Source: Capnocytophaga canimorsus
Lineage (GTDB): Bacteria > Bacteroidota > Bacteroidia > Flavobacteriales > Flavobacteriaceae
Reading direction: 5' to 3'
DNA length: 64,000 nucleotides
NCBI RefSeq assembly: GCF_002302565.1
Contig: NZ_CP022382.1
Location: 2,217,001-2,281,000, forward strand
The notes below the pieces were generated by a model that was given only the letters and a program-made list of their open reading frames with translations, had not been told where the DNA came from and did not search any database. Shown here one piece after another: positions 9,478 to 17,905 of the stretch; position 1 is the first letter of the stretch, and the number at the start of each line of letters is the position of its first letter. A program made the position numbers and the translations under genes.

Positions 9478-10617
9478 TTATGTTCGTTGAGTGATTAAAA
9501 TCTGTCTATTTTTTTCTTTATCAAAGAATAAAAAAACATCTGAAGAATTAAAATAATTATAATCGTTTTCATAAATTTGCCCTATAAAGATAGAATTAGG
9601 AGGTGTTTGGTCTCCTTGTACAAAAATAGGTTTCAATAACAAATTATCTACAAAGCTCGTTTTTCCTTTTTCATTAAAATCTTTTTCATCATACATATTT
9701 GAAATATTTGAATTTAAGATTCTATATTTTTCATATCTGTATTTACCAAGTAAGTGGGATAATATCATTTCAAAATAAAACGTAGCCTCTGAATTTCCAA
9801 AATTTGGAATTTTATTTAAAATAAGATTGATACCTTTTTCCATCTGAACATCCCTATCTTCATTTTTCAGATTTAAATAAACTTGCAAATTATTCTCAAA
9901 CTCTTGTGAAATAATATTATATGCTTCTTCTAAATATTGAATGTTGGGAAAAATAATCTCATCTTTATAAGCTAATTTTTCCTCAACAATATCAAACTGA
10001 ACTTCATCTACATCAATCCTGTAATCTCCGAAATGACATTCGTTATAGTCCCCTGTGTCCCATATAGAAATGATATGAAAAACTTTATCTCCTATTTCAT
10101 TATGGTTTTTAATTTTGATTGTTATCAAAGGCAAAAAACAGTATTTAGCTAAAGGGTTTGTTTCAGGAACAAAAACATTATTAAAGTTAGGGTAAGGTAA
10201 AAGCTCTATTTGGTATTCTTTTTCTCTTCTATTAAGAAATTCATTGATAAATTCATTTGGTATCAGAGAAAATATAATATCCTCTTTATGGGCAATATAG
10301 GGGATAATATCTCCTCTTTCTCCTTTTTCGACGAATAATATTTTATCCCGTTTAAAAGTTTTACCCTTAGAATCTTGGTAGATTAATTCATAATTGAAAC
10401 GATAATAGCCTTTACCTTTAGTATTATAATACCAATCATCAGACCAAGATGTCTCTCCTAAATCGATAATAGTCTCATCAGAAGAACTATAATAATCAAT
10501 CTTCAAGTCATTTTCTGTCATTTGTTCAAAAAGAATAGAGTCAATTGCACACCAAGCATCTTTGAATTTTTTTGCAACAATGTTGTTGATATAATTTGTT
10601 AGACTTGCATAATTCAT
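9478..10617 (-). CDS. Hypothetical protein, 379 aa
   Basis: I do not recognise this protein. It is acidic, rich in Asn, Ile, Tyr and Glu, and has no signal peptide or membrane segment. By eye its codons are more AT-rich than those of menB just upstream and menA downstream, which suggests a later arrival. The gene ends 18 bases before the menB stop side, so menB transcription may read into it. The C-terminus (SIFIGQIY...VFLFFDKEKNRQILITQRT) looks like a beta-strand-rich domain. Solitary acidic proteins of this kind are sometimes immunity proteins, but nothing here shows that. Confidence 0.6.
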   Translation of the reverse strand: MNYASLTNYINNIVAKKFKDAWCAIDSILFEQMTENDLKIDYYSSSDETIIDLGETSWSDDWYYNTKGKGYYRFNYELIYQDSKGKTFKRDKILFVEKGERGDIIPYIAHKEDIIFSLIPNEFINEFLNRREKEYQIELLPYPNFNNVFVPETNPLAKYCFLPLITIKIKNHNEIGDKVFHIISIWDTGDYNECHFGDYRIDVDEVQFDIVEEKLAYKDEIIFPNIQYLEEAYNIISQEFENNLQVYLNLKNEDRDVQMEKGINLILNKIPNFGNSEATFYFEMILSHLLGKYRYEKYRILNSNISNMYDEKDFNEKGKTSFVDNLLLKPIFVQGDQTPPNSIFIGQIYENDYNYFNSSDVFLFFDKEKNRQILITQRT

Positions 10618-10635
10618 AAGTATCTGATTTTTATC

Positions 10636-11475
10636 TTAACTAATCCACTGATTCTCCCCAAAGTCAGGTTTTCTTTTCTCTAAAAATGCGTTGCGTCCTT
10701 CCTTGGCTTCGTCGGTCATATAGGCAAGGCGGGTAGCTTCGCCAGCGAACACTTGTTGCCCTACCATTCCATCGTCGGTGAGGTTCATCGCAAATTTCAG
10801 CATACGGATAGAAGTTGGCGATTTGGCAAGGATTTCTTGAGCCCACTCATATGCTTCCTCTTCCAAACGAGCGTGAGGCACTACTTTATTGACCATTCCC
10901 ATTTCAAACGCCTCCTGTGCGGAGTAATTTCGCCCTAAAAAGAAGATTTCACGAGCTTTTTTCTGTCCTACCATTTTTGCCAAATACGCTGAGCCATAGC
11001 CTCCGTCAAAGCTGGTAACATCGGCATCGGTTTGTTTGAAAATGGCGTGTTCTTCACTGGCTAAGGTAAGGTCACACACTACGTGAAGTGAGTGTCCGCC
11101 ACCTACTGCCCATCCGTTTACGGCAGCGATGACTACTTTGGGCATAAATCGGATAAGTCGTTGTACTTCTAATATGTTGAGTCGGTGTCTGCCGTCTTCG
11201 CCTACATAACCTTGATGCCCACGTGCTTTTTGGTCGCCACCACTGCAAAATGCGTGTCCGCCATCTTTGGGGCTGGGACCTTCCCCAGTGAGGATTACCA
11301 CGCCTACACTTGCATCTTCGTACACGTGATAGAAAGCGTTGTAAAGCTCAGAAGTGGTTTTCGGGCGGAAAGCGTTACGTACTTCTGGTCGGTTAAAGGC
11401 GATTCTTGCCACGCCGTTACATTTTTTATAAGTAATATCTTCGTATTCTTTTACAGTTTGCCAATTTATTTCCAT
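10636..11475 (-). CDS. menB: 1,4-dihydroxy-2-naphthoyl-CoA synthase MenB
   Basis: MenB is a crotonase-fold enzyme that cyclises o-succinylbenzoyl-CoA to 1,4-dihydroxy-2-naphthoyl-CoA in menaquinone synthesis. The 279-residue length is normal. Visible family features are NRPEVRNAFRP near the N-terminus, the oxyanion and CoA segment GGDQKARG, NGWAVGGGHSLH, and the MenB-type DVTSFDGGYGSAYLAK. The start at 11475 (MEINWQTVKEYEDI) fits the family. It is divergent from the dehydrogenase gene at 11802. Confidence 0.96.
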   Translation of the reverse strand: MEINWQTVKEYEDITYKKCNGVARIAFNRPEVRNAFRPKTTSELYNAFYHVYEDASVGVVILTGEGPSPKDGGHAFCSGGDQKARGHQGYVGEDGRHRLNILEVQRLIRFMPKVVIAAVNGWAVGGGHSLHVVCDLTLASEEHAIFKQTDADVTSFDGGYGSAYLAKMVGQKKAREIFFLGRNYSAQEAFEMGMVNKVVPHARLEEEAYEWAQEILAKSPTSIRMLKFAMNLTDDGMVGQQVFAGEATRLAYMTDEAKEGRNAFLEKRKPDFGENQWIS

Positions 11476-11801
11476 ATAATATATTGATTAGACAGCAAAA
11501 ATACCGAAAAAAACGGATAATAAGCAAGTTTGCCTCATTTCGTAGAGGTCAAATGCACAAAATAGTACTTTTAAAGAGATTTTAATTGTAACCACATAGC
11601 ACTAAAAAACGATGTCCCTTTGTGGTTTAAAGCACTTAATTTACAGAAATTTTCTGTTTTTTTAAACGTTCAAAGTCAAAAAAGGGTGCAAATAAGTGAA
11701 TTTAAGGGTGATTATTTTCGTATGTTTGACCCAAATGAGAGTAATGGGGGTGAGGCTTTGTTTGAAAAAATCATTACATTTGCTGTTACAAAATACCAAA
11801 T
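11476..11801. other. Intergenic region between menB and the SDR gene
   Basis: This 326-base gap separates divergent genes. It holds a 7-bp inverted repeat (11590-11596 and 11621-11627, AACCACA/TGTGGTT) with a long loop, and a plus-strand -7 box TACATTTG at 11775-11782 that fits the dehydrogenase gene. A 66-codon frame inside it has no ribosome-binding context and no recognisable product, so I do not call it a gene. Confidence 0.5.
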
Positions 11802-12605
11802 ATGTCAAAAATTGTTTTGATAACGGGGGCAACCTCAGGCATAGGCAGAGCTACTGCACAATGGCTATCTGAAAACGGATACGTAGTTTATGGAACGGGA
11901 CGCAGTGTAGCGCAGGAAGATTTACCCTTTAAGTTAATCCGTATGGATGTACGTGATGGGCAGTGTGTAATTGAAGCAGTACAACGTGTTGTCGCCCAAG
12001 AAAAACGTATAGATGTGTTAATCAATAATGCAGGGGTGGGCATTACCGGAGCGGTTGAAGAACTCCCTGAGGAAGCTTTGCAAAACGTTTTTCAGACCAA
12101 TCTCTTTGGTGCCATACGAGTCATACAGGCAGTACTTCCCTATATGCGAAATCAAAAATCAGGGCTTATCATTAACATTACCTCCATAGCAGGGTATATG
12201 GGTTTGCCTTTTCGAGGGGGGTACTCGGCAAGTAAAGGGGCTTTAGTGCTTATCTCCGAAGCGTTGCGTATGGAACTGAAAAATACGGGAATACACGTAA
12301 CTACAATCGCACCTGGTGATTATGCTACAGATATCGCTTCGCGCAGATATCACGCTCCGGTAAAAGCCAATTCGCCCTATCGGGAAGTTTATCAAAAATC
12401 ACTGGATTTGATGAACCAACACGTAGATTCGGGAGGGAATCCTATCGAAATGGCAAAGAAAATACATCGTATTATCGAAACTAAACACCCCAAGGTTCAT
12501 TATTCACAAGGAAGTTTTCTCCAGAAATTTTCTGTAATACTCAAACGGATTTTACCCGCAAAATGGTACGAAAAAATGTTGATGAATCATTATCAGTTGG
12601 ATTGA
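11802..12605 (+). CDS. SDR family oxidoreductase
   Basis: This is a classical short-chain dehydrogenase/reductase of 267 residues. It has the Rossmann motif TGATSGIG (about residues 8-15), NNAG (about 76-79), the catalytic Ser in INITSIAGYMG and the YSASKGA catalytic Tyr/Lys pair. It is NAD(P)-dependent; the TGR after strand 2 leans towards NADP. The substrate cannot be read from sequence. It has its own -7 box just upstream and is 92 bases ahead of the transaldolase gene. Confidence 0.88.
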   Translation: MSKIVLITGATSGIGRATAQWLSENGYVVYGTGRSVAQEDLPFKLIRMDVRDGQCVIEAVQRVVAQEKRIDVLINNAGVGITGAVEELPEEALQNVFQTNLFGAIRVIQAVLPYMRNQKSGLIINITSIAGYMGLPFRGGYSASKGALVLISEALRMELKNTGIHVTTIAPGDYATDIASRRYHAPVKANSPYREVYQKSLDLMNQHVDSGGNPIEMAKKIHRIIETKHPKVHYSQGSFLQKFSVILKRILPAKWYEKMLMNHYQLD

Positions 12606-12697
12606 AAAATTAAAAAATTCAAAGATAAAAAAAAATAGATGCTATAAAACTAATATCTGATAGATATAAACTGAAAATAACTAAAAACCAGTAATAT

Positions 12698-13351
12698 ATG
12701 AAATTCTTTATTGACACAGCAAACCTAAATCAAATCCGTGAAGCACAAGACTTGGGGGTTTTGGACGGAGTTACTACCAATCCTTCCCTTATGGCAAAAG
12801 AAGGCATCACTGGGGAGCAAAACATTTTGAAACACTATGTGGATATTTGTAACATCGTGGATGGTGATGTATCGGCAGAGGTTATTGCCACCGACTTTGA
12901 AGGCATCGTTAAAGAAGGGGAGATGTTGGCTGCACTACACCCACAAATTGTGGTTAAAGTTCCGATGATTAAAGACGGGGTAAAGGCAATCAAATATTTT
13001 TCCGACAACGGAATACGTACCAATTGTACGCTTGTTTTTTCTGCTGGACAAGCCCTTTTAGCTGCTAAGGCAGGGGCTACTTATGTGTCGCCTTTTATTG
13101 GTCGGTTAGATGATATCTCCACTGATGGCTTACAACTCATTGAAGATATTCGTTTGATTTACGATAATTACGGTTTTGAAACCCAAATTTTGGCAGCTTC
13201 GGTGCGCCACACGATGCACGTTTTGCAATGTGCTAAAATCGGTGCCGATGTAATGACAGGTCCGCTTTCCGCTATTTTAGGATTGCTCAAACACCCACTT
13301 ACCGACAGTGGCTTGGCACAATTCTTAGCCGATTACAAAAAAGGAAATTAA
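12698..13351 (+). CDS. Transaldolase / fructose-6-phosphate aldolase-like
   Basis: This is a short 217-residue class I aldolase of the TalC/FSA subfamily. It begins [16 protein letters not shown] with the family motif [13 protein letters not shown], carries the Schiff-base Lys in VVKVPMI, and ends with [10 protein letters not shown] and the MTGP phosphate region. It could act as transaldolase in the non-oxidative pentose phosphate pathway; members of this size in Bacteroidota are usually annotated that way. The FSA and transaldolase activities cannot be told apart by eye. Confidence 0.9.
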   Translation: MKFFIDTANLNQIREAQDLGVLDGVTTNPSLMAKEGITGEQNILKHYVDICNIVDGDVSAEVIATDFEGIVKEGEMLAALHPQIVVKVPMIKDGVKAIKYFSDNGIRTNCTLVFSAGQALLAAKAGATYVSPFIGRLDDISTDGLQLIEDIRLIYDNYGFETQILAASVRHTMHVLQCAKIGADVMTGPLSAILGLLKHPLTDSGLAQFLADYKKGN

Positions 13352-13376
13352 AATAACTTTAAGCCATTAAGCAGGC

Positions 13377-13410
13377 AACTTCCCTTTTTGGGGAGTTGTT
13401 TGTCTTTTTG
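13377..13410 (+). terminator. Terminator after the transaldolase gene
   Basis: Eight-bp arms (13377-13384 and 13390-13397, AACTTCCC/GGGGAGTT with one G-T pair) enclose a TTTTT loop and are followed by GTTTGTCTTTTT. It lies 25 bases after the stop codon. Confidence 0.65.
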
Positions 13411-13438
13411 TACTTCACTTTAAAATCAAAATATAAAA

Positions 13439-13930
13439 ATGAACCGATTAAAATTTGTAAGACTGATGAGTCTTTTCCTACTTTTGTTTATGGGGATTTC
13501 TTGCCAAAACCAAAGTTTGCAACGATATATGGTAGAAAAATCGGAACGTCCTAATTTTACTAATTTAACGATGAATCCGAATGATTTTTTAGGTGCTATA
13601 GCTACCCAGCAAGAAAAGGTTTCTTTTCTAACAAGAGTCGATAAAATCAATGTATTATCGTATGAGCGTCAGGACGAAATCACCTTTGAAAAAGAACTTT
13701 CCGAAGCAAAACAAATGATTAAAAATCAGAATCTTAACGAATTGGTTCGATTTAATGAGAAAAACATCAGTACACAAGTTTTGTATATGGGTACTGATGA
13801 AAATATTCGGGAAGTGATTCTATTTTTTGTTGAAAAGAGAAACCGATTTGCCATCACTCGTATAATTACTCAAGGCGTTCATATTGATGAAATTAGCCAA
13901 TTAGTAAGCCTTTTGCAACTTCAGAAGTGA
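13439..13930 (+). CDS. DUF4252-like lipoprotein
   Basis: The 163-residue protein starts with a lipoprotein signal: basic residues, a hydrophobic run and the lipobox GISC near residue 21. The mature part fits the DUF4252 pattern of a mid-region KINVLSYE followed by alternating beta segments and FFVEKRNRFAITRI. The function of DUF4252 proteins is unknown; they occur in Bacteroidota, often near sigma factors. A second, clearer copy is at 17260-17769, 3.3 kb away. It is separated from the transaldolase gene by a terminator. Confidence 0.65.
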   Translation: MNRLKFVRLMSLFLLLFMGISCQNQSLQRYMVEKSERPNFTNLTMNPNDFLGAIATQQEKVSFLTRVDKINVLSYERQDEITFEKELSEAKQMIKNQNLNELVRFNEKNISTQVLYMGTDENIREVILFFVEKRNRFAITRIITQGVHIDEISQLVSLLQLQK

Positions 13931-13971
13931 CAGGTATCAAGTAAAAAGTAGAAAGTGACAAGTATCAAATA

Positions 13972-14205
13972 GTGTTAGCCCCAAACTATGGGGGTGATGT
14001 AAAAAGGATGATATCTTTAAAAAAAGAGGGTATTCTTGTCAGGCTCTTACGAGAGGTGAAGATAGGTAATCGAACTTTACATAATTTACAAGCTTTGGTT
14101 GTTGATAATGAAGAAGCTCCATTACTTTTGGGACAATCTGCATTAGAGAAGTTTGGTTCAATTGAAATTGATAATAAAAAAGACTTAATAATTTTGAAGG
14201 ATTAA
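13972..14205 (+). pseudogene. Retropepsin-like aspartic protease, C-terminal fragment
   Basis: The frame encodes up to 77 residues from a GTG at 13972, or 65 from the ATG at 14008. The end, LLLGQSALEKFGSIEIDNKKDLIIL, matches the C-terminal half of clan AA retropepsin-like proteases (LLG...L.+FG...ID). The N-terminal half with the catalytic DSGA/DTGA motif is missing, and I do not find it in the other frames upstream. Two copies of GTGACARGTATCAA at 13927-13940 and 13955-13968 lie immediately before it. It looks like the remnant of a longer gene. Confidence 0.55.
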
Positions 14206-14358
14206 AGATTTTTTCGATTATCTTGTATGTACCAAATAGTAAAAATTTAATTTTTTAAAACACATTAGACCGAGAATTTCTGAACAAAGTCAGACCAATC
14301 TCCTGAAAATTGCATATTTGAAAGCCTTTACGAGAGACACGAGTAAAATTGACAAAAG

Positions 14359-14387
14359 GCTGCCCGAAAACTATGGGGCAGCTCTTT
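14359..14387. terminator. Hairpin between convergent units
   Basis: GCTGCCC (14359-14365) pairs with GGGCAGC (14376-14382) around a ten-base loop. T-rich sequence follows on the plus strand (TCTTTCATTTATT) and on the minus strand (TTTTGTCAATTTT). It can end the aspartic-protease fragment transcript and the minus-strand S41/DUF6095 transcript. Confidence 0.6.
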
Positions 14388-14406
14388 CATTTATTATATA
14401 TAATGC

Positions 14407-14613
14407 TTACAAGCTCTCAACAATTTTCCGAATGCCTTTAAACCCGATAATAGCTCCGAAGCAGGCAATGGCAATGCCTATGAGCAGTACGGGGATAAAT
14501 AGGGGATGTGCTTTGTTGGTAAAAGCCGAGTGAATAACTACGGGACCTAAAAACAAGCACGGCAAACTGATAGCCAAAAGTTGAAACCCTTTTTTGATGC
14601 CTTGTTGTATCAT
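14407..14613 (-). CDS. DUF6095-like small membrane protein
   Basis: The 68-residue protein has two hydrophobic segments (about residues 10-29 and 37-56). The linker motif GPVVIHSAFTNKAHPLFIPV is characteristic of the DUF6095 family of flavobacteria. Its function is unknown. Its ATG directly abuts the S41 protease stop codon (14613/14614), so the two genes are almost certainly cotranscribed. Confidence 0.72.
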   Translation of the reverse strand: MIQQGIKKGFQLLAISLPCLFLGPVVIHSAFTNKAHPLFIPVLLIGIAIACFGAIIGFKGIRKIVESL

Positions 14614-16119
14614 TTATTTGGTGTTTAAAGGGTTTACCTCCAAGTACATTTCGTTGGCAATAGGGTTGAACGATTTGCTATTGGCAAAGGGTTTGACGGG
14701 CATTTGAGGCATTTCAGGCTGAGGTTTGCCACTGCCCGTGAGGTGATCGAGTACTTTTTTGAGTAGCGGATCGCTACTTTGTCCCAACTGCCCCATTTTT
14801 GATAAATCTTCCTCAATTGAGATGTCGGGAGTAATTCCTGAGGTATAATCGCCTTGTCCTAAGCTGTTTTCTATTTTTAACACTAAGGGTTGCATTGCCC
14901 ATTTGTGTTTGGGGTTTCTAGTTCCTTGTTTATCAATAATATCGTAAAGAGTAACTGAACCTTGATTTTTTCCTACGGTAATATCGCCTACTTGTATTAC
15001 TTTGATATGAGGTTTTAGCCCATTGATAATCAGTTCACTGGCAGAGGCTGTTCCGTTGGAAGTGATAATATATATTTTATTCAGATTTAGGCTATTGATG
15101 CTTTCGCTATGGTTATTATTCAAAACGATTTTGTCGGTAAATAAATTATCGGTAGATCTTCTTTCCTCCATAACCTTTTGTAGTTTTTTGTTCCAACGCT
15201 CTTTGGCAAAAACCTTTCCAGTGAATTGCCCCGTAATCATTGAGGCTAAGTAAGTTGCTGTTTGTACCGAACCTCCACCATTGTAGCGTAAATCAAGTAT
15301 AAAATGCTGTATGTTTTCGTTTTTAAACTGTCCAAAAACATTGTTTAAGGCTTGATTTGCCTCATCACTCCCTACGAATTGGTTGTACATTAGATAGCCT
15401 ACTTTTTCTCCGTTGGCTAAGGTGATAACTTGGTGTTTGTGTATGGGATTTTCTTTGATTTCTGTTTTATTTAGGGTAACGACTTTTCCCGTAGGGACGA
15501 TTCTGTTTACGGGTTTGTTTTCAATAATTTGGCTTTCAATACGATAAACTTCAAAAGACATTGAGGGTTTATCGTTAAAAAGTAATGCTCGGTAGTTGTT
15601 CAGGTTTAAGGGTTGTCCGTCAATGCCTATAAAAATATCACCGCGTTCAATGCCTTGAGCTTGTGCATCGGAATTAGGGAGTATGTAACGAACAAATCCT
15701 AAAACACCATCGCTGCTGCCGTATGTGGTTAGTCCGAAATTCATTCCCGAACTTAATGAAATCCCTTGAAAATCGCGCTCCAATTCGGTATAATCATCAA
15801 CAATATAGCTGAATCGGTCTATTTTTTTATATTGATGGAGTAAGGAATAGAAGAATTTTTCGGGGTCGGGATGATTTTTGAGAAACGTAGCATATTTTGG
15901 GTTTCCTAAATGGGTTTGAGAAAGGGTAGTTGCGAAGCGATTATCCGCTAATTCAGGAACATTTTCCTGCCAAAGGTAATACGTATTAAGCCCTTGCCAG
16001 ATAAAATCTTGAACTATAAGGTTGTCATTTTTTTCAGTGGGTTTTATGTTGTCATCAAAATCATCTTTGCACGAAAAAAGCATAACTGCCAAAGTGCCAA
16101 GTAAAAAAAATCGTTTCAT
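14614..16119 (-). CDS. S41 family peptidase, lipoprotein
   Basis: This is a C-terminal processing-type serine protease of 501 residues. A lipobox (LFSC, Cys at about residue 17) suggests a membrane-anchored protein facing the periplasm or the surface. An N-terminal helical region is followed by a PDZ-like domain (about residues 105-180) and the S41 core, with the nucleophile in SNGTASASE and a likely catalytic Lys in VGKNQG. The C-terminal tail is low in complexity. Substrates are unknown. It sits divergent from the sigma factor gene at 16206, and the two -7 boxes are only six bases apart. Confidence 0.9.
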   Translation of the reverse strand: MKRFFLLGTLAVMLFSCKDDFDDNIKPTEKNDNLIVQDFIWQGLNTYYLWQENVPELADNRFATTLSQTHLGNPKYATFLKNHPDPEKFFYSLLHQYKKIDRFSYIVDDYTELERDFQGISLSSGMNFGLTTYGSSDGVLGFVRYILPNSDAQAQGIERGDIFIGIDGQPLNLNNYRALLFNDKPSMSFEVYRIESQIIENKPVNRIVPTGKVVTLNKTEIKENPIHKHQVITLANGEKVGYLMYNQFVGSDEANQALNNVFGQFKNENIQHFILDLRYNGGGSVQTATYLASMITGQFTGKVFAKERWNKKLQKVMEERRSTDNLFTDKIVLNNNHSESINSLNLNKIYIITSNGTASASELIINGLKPHIKVIQVGDITVGKNQGSVTLYDIIDKQGTRNPKHKWAMQPLVLKIENSLGQGDYTSGITPDISIEEDLSKMGQLGQSSDPLLKKVLDHLTGSGKPQPEMPQMPVKPFANSKSFNPIANEMYLEVNPLNTK

Positions 16120-16133
16120 AAATCATTATTTAT

Positions 16134-16154
16134 TATTTTTGCTTGACAAATGTA
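16134..16154. promoter_or_regulatory. Divergent -7 boxes between S41 and sigma factor genes
   Basis: The plus strand has TATTTTTG at 16134-16141, 65 bases before the sigma factor ATG. The minus strand has TACATTTG at 16147-16154, 28 bases before the S41 protease start. Both match the Bacteroidota TAnnTTTG box. I see no TTG at the ideal distance for either, so these are candidates only. Confidence 0.45.
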
Positions 16155-16205
16155 ACAAAAAAACGATACGTTCGTCTATGCTAATAGAAGAAACATTTAA
16201 AAAAG

Positions 16206-16709
16206 ATGAATCAAAGCGTATTTTTAAAAAGTGTAGCTCCATTTCAAGATAAAATTTTTCGTTTTGCAAAACGATTGCTTATATCCACCGAGGAAGCCCA
16301 AGATGCTTTGCAGGAAGTACTATTAAAACTATGGCAACAACATCAAAATCAACACAAAATAAAAAATTTGGAAGCCTTTGCAATGACGCTAACCAAAAAT
16401 TGGTGTTTTGATAAACTCAAGGCTAAAAGCACTGATAATCTTTCGCTTTCGCACTTTCAGTACGATGCCAAAAGCGAGAACTCACTGCAAAAGCAGGTGG
16501 AAACTAACGATATGGTAAACCTCGTAAAACAACTGATTGACCAATTACCCGAACAACAACGAATGATAATACAGTTGCGAGATATTGAACAGTATGAATT
16601 TGAAGAGATTGAAGAAATTACTGGAATAAAACAAGCTACCTTACGCGTTATACTATCACGAGCAAGAAAGTCCATTCGAGAGCAGATGGTTGGTTGTTAT
16701 AAGGTTTGA
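16206..16709 (+). CDS. ECF-type RNA polymerase sigma factor
   Basis: The 167-residue protein has sigma region 2 (IFRFAKRLLISTEEAQDALQEVLLKLW, about residues 18-45) and region 4 with a helix-turn-helix (LPEQQRMIIQLRDIEQYEFEEIEEITGIKQATLRVILSRARK split over about 114-158). That is the size of an ECF sigma factor. The next gene encodes a short single-pass protein that could be its anti-sigma factor, and the third gene is DUF4252. This three-gene order recurs in flavobacteria. Confidence 0.92.
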   Translation: MNQSVFLKSVAPFQDKIFRFAKRLLISTEEAQDALQEVLLKLWQQHQNQHKIKNLEAFAMTLTKNWCFDKLKAKSTDNLSLSHFQYDAKSENSLQKQVETNDMVNLVKQLIDQLPEQQRMIIQLRDIEQYEFEEIEEITGIKQATLRVILSRARKSIREQMVGCYKV

Positions 16710-16782
16710 AAGATTAAAAGATTCAAAAAATTAAAAAGATTGAAAGAATCGAGAAGTTTAAAAATTGAAAAGATTAAGAAAG

Positions 16783-17244
16783 ATGACAAATAAAGAAAAT
16801 CTAAAAACAGAGGAAATTCGGCTTAAACTTGAAAAATATTTCGAAGGAATCTCCTCATTGGAAGAAGAAAAAGAGCTGAAAGCCTATTTTACTTCAGCAG
16901 CAGTTTCCCCCGAATTGGAACAGTATCGTCCGCTTTTTACTTATATGGAACAAGCCTCACAAGAACAGACTGTTATACCGAATTTAAGGCTCCAAAAACC
17001 GATCCTTTCTCGCTGGCGTATTCCACTTGTGGCAGCAACCTTTAGCGGAATTGTAGTTTTGGCAGGTTTTTTGTTTCATAGGAAAGAGCAAGAACAAATG
17101 CATCAAGCACAATTGGCTTATGAGCAAGTGTATCAAGCTTTGCAAATTGTTTCATCGAATTACAATAAAGGAGCTGATAAACTTGTTTACTTGAAAGAAT
17201 TTGAAACAACAACTCAAAAAATTGTAAAAACAGAAAAATTTTAA
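16783..17244 (+). CDS. Single-pass membrane protein, possible anti-sigma factor
   Basis: The 153-residue protein has an N-terminal soluble part (KLEKYFEGISSLEEEKELKAYF, split), which resembles the short sigma-binding region of Bacteroidota anti-sigma proteins. One membrane helix follows (IPLVAATFSGIVVLAGFLF, about residues 83-101), then a C-terminal helical part. The ATG at 16783 was preferred to the TTG at 16765 because the spacer before it is a purine-rich run. It lies between the sigma factor and DUF4252 genes, which supports the anti-sigma idea. I see no catalytic or metal-binding motif. Confidence 0.7.
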   Translation: MTNKENLKTEEIRLKLEKYFEGISSLEEEKELKAYFTSAAVSPELEQYRPLFTYMEQASQEQTVIPNLRLQKPILSRWRIPLVAATFSGIVVLAGFLFHRKEQEQMHQAQLAYEQVYQALQIVSSNYNKGADKLVYLKEFETTTQKIVKTEKF

Positions 17245-17259
17245 TAAATAGGATAGATT

Positions 17260-17769
17260 ATGAAGACAAAATTTATTTTTTTAGTAAGTGCTTTATTCGG
17301 ATATTTTAGTACACAAGCACAATCCGTATTTGATAAATTTGAAGATAATAGCGAGGTAACTACCGTAGTGGTTTCTCAAAAAATGTTTCAGATGCTCTCA
17401 AAAATAGACTCAAAAGACCCTGAAGCTAAGGAATTTATGGATGTAGCTAACAAACTTACTGGGCTTAAAATTTTCACAACCTCTAATAAATCGGTAGGGC
17501 AGAAAATGAGTGATGAGGTCAAAAAATATTTATCTACAGCTTCGCTTTCTGAGCTAATGCGCGTAAAAGACAAAGACTCAAACGTGAAGTTTTATGTAAA
17601 ACAAGGTAGAGATGCCGACCACGTTTCGGAATTATTGATGTTTATTGTGGATAGTTCAGACTCCCAAACCGTTCTACTTACCCTTACAGGCGATATTGAT
17701 CTTAACAAAATAGGAGCATTAACTGGGAATATGAACCTTCCTGAGGAGTTCAAAAGTATAAAGAAATAG
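17260..17769 (+). CDS. DUF4252 domain protein
   Basis: The 169-residue protein has a cleavable signal peptide ending near STQAQS (about residue 21). The mature domain contains VSQKMFQMLSKI, TGLKIFTTSN and a C-terminal LLTLTGDIDLNKIGALTGNM, the typical DUF4252 pattern. It is exported; its function is unknown. It starts 15 bases after the putative anti-sigma gene and is the last gene of the sigma module. A divergent relative is at 13439-13930. Confidence 0.85.
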   Translation: MKTKFIFLVSALFGYFSTQAQSVFDKFEDNSEVTTVVVSQKMFQMLSKIDSKDPEAKEFMDVANKLTGLKIFTTSNKSVGQKMSDEVKKYLSTASLSELMRVKDKDSNVKFYVKQGRDADHVSELLMFIVDSSDSQTVLLTLTGDIDLNKIGALTGNMNLPEEFKSIKK

Positions 17770-17797
17770 AAGGCCATAAAATTCAATTCATTTAAAA

Positions 17798-17838
17798 AAA
17801 CCTATCGGAAATTTAAAAGTTCTGATAGGTTTCTTTTT
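17798..17838 (+). terminator. Terminator of the sigma/DUF4252 operon
   Basis: Thirteen-bp arms (17798-17810 and 17820-17832, AAACCTATCGGAA type, one G-T pair) are followed by TCTTTTTT. It lies 28 bases after the DUF4252 stop. Confidence 0.85.
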
Positions 17839-17905
17839 TGTACAAAACATCAGAAAAGTTATTATTAAGTTATATTTTTGCAATACATTTAAGTCTGTTT
17901 AAAGA

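Noticed and set aside
11620..11820. 66-codon frame upstream of the SDR gene
   Set aside because: It overlaps the -7 box and the SDR start, and has no recognisable product or ribosome site.
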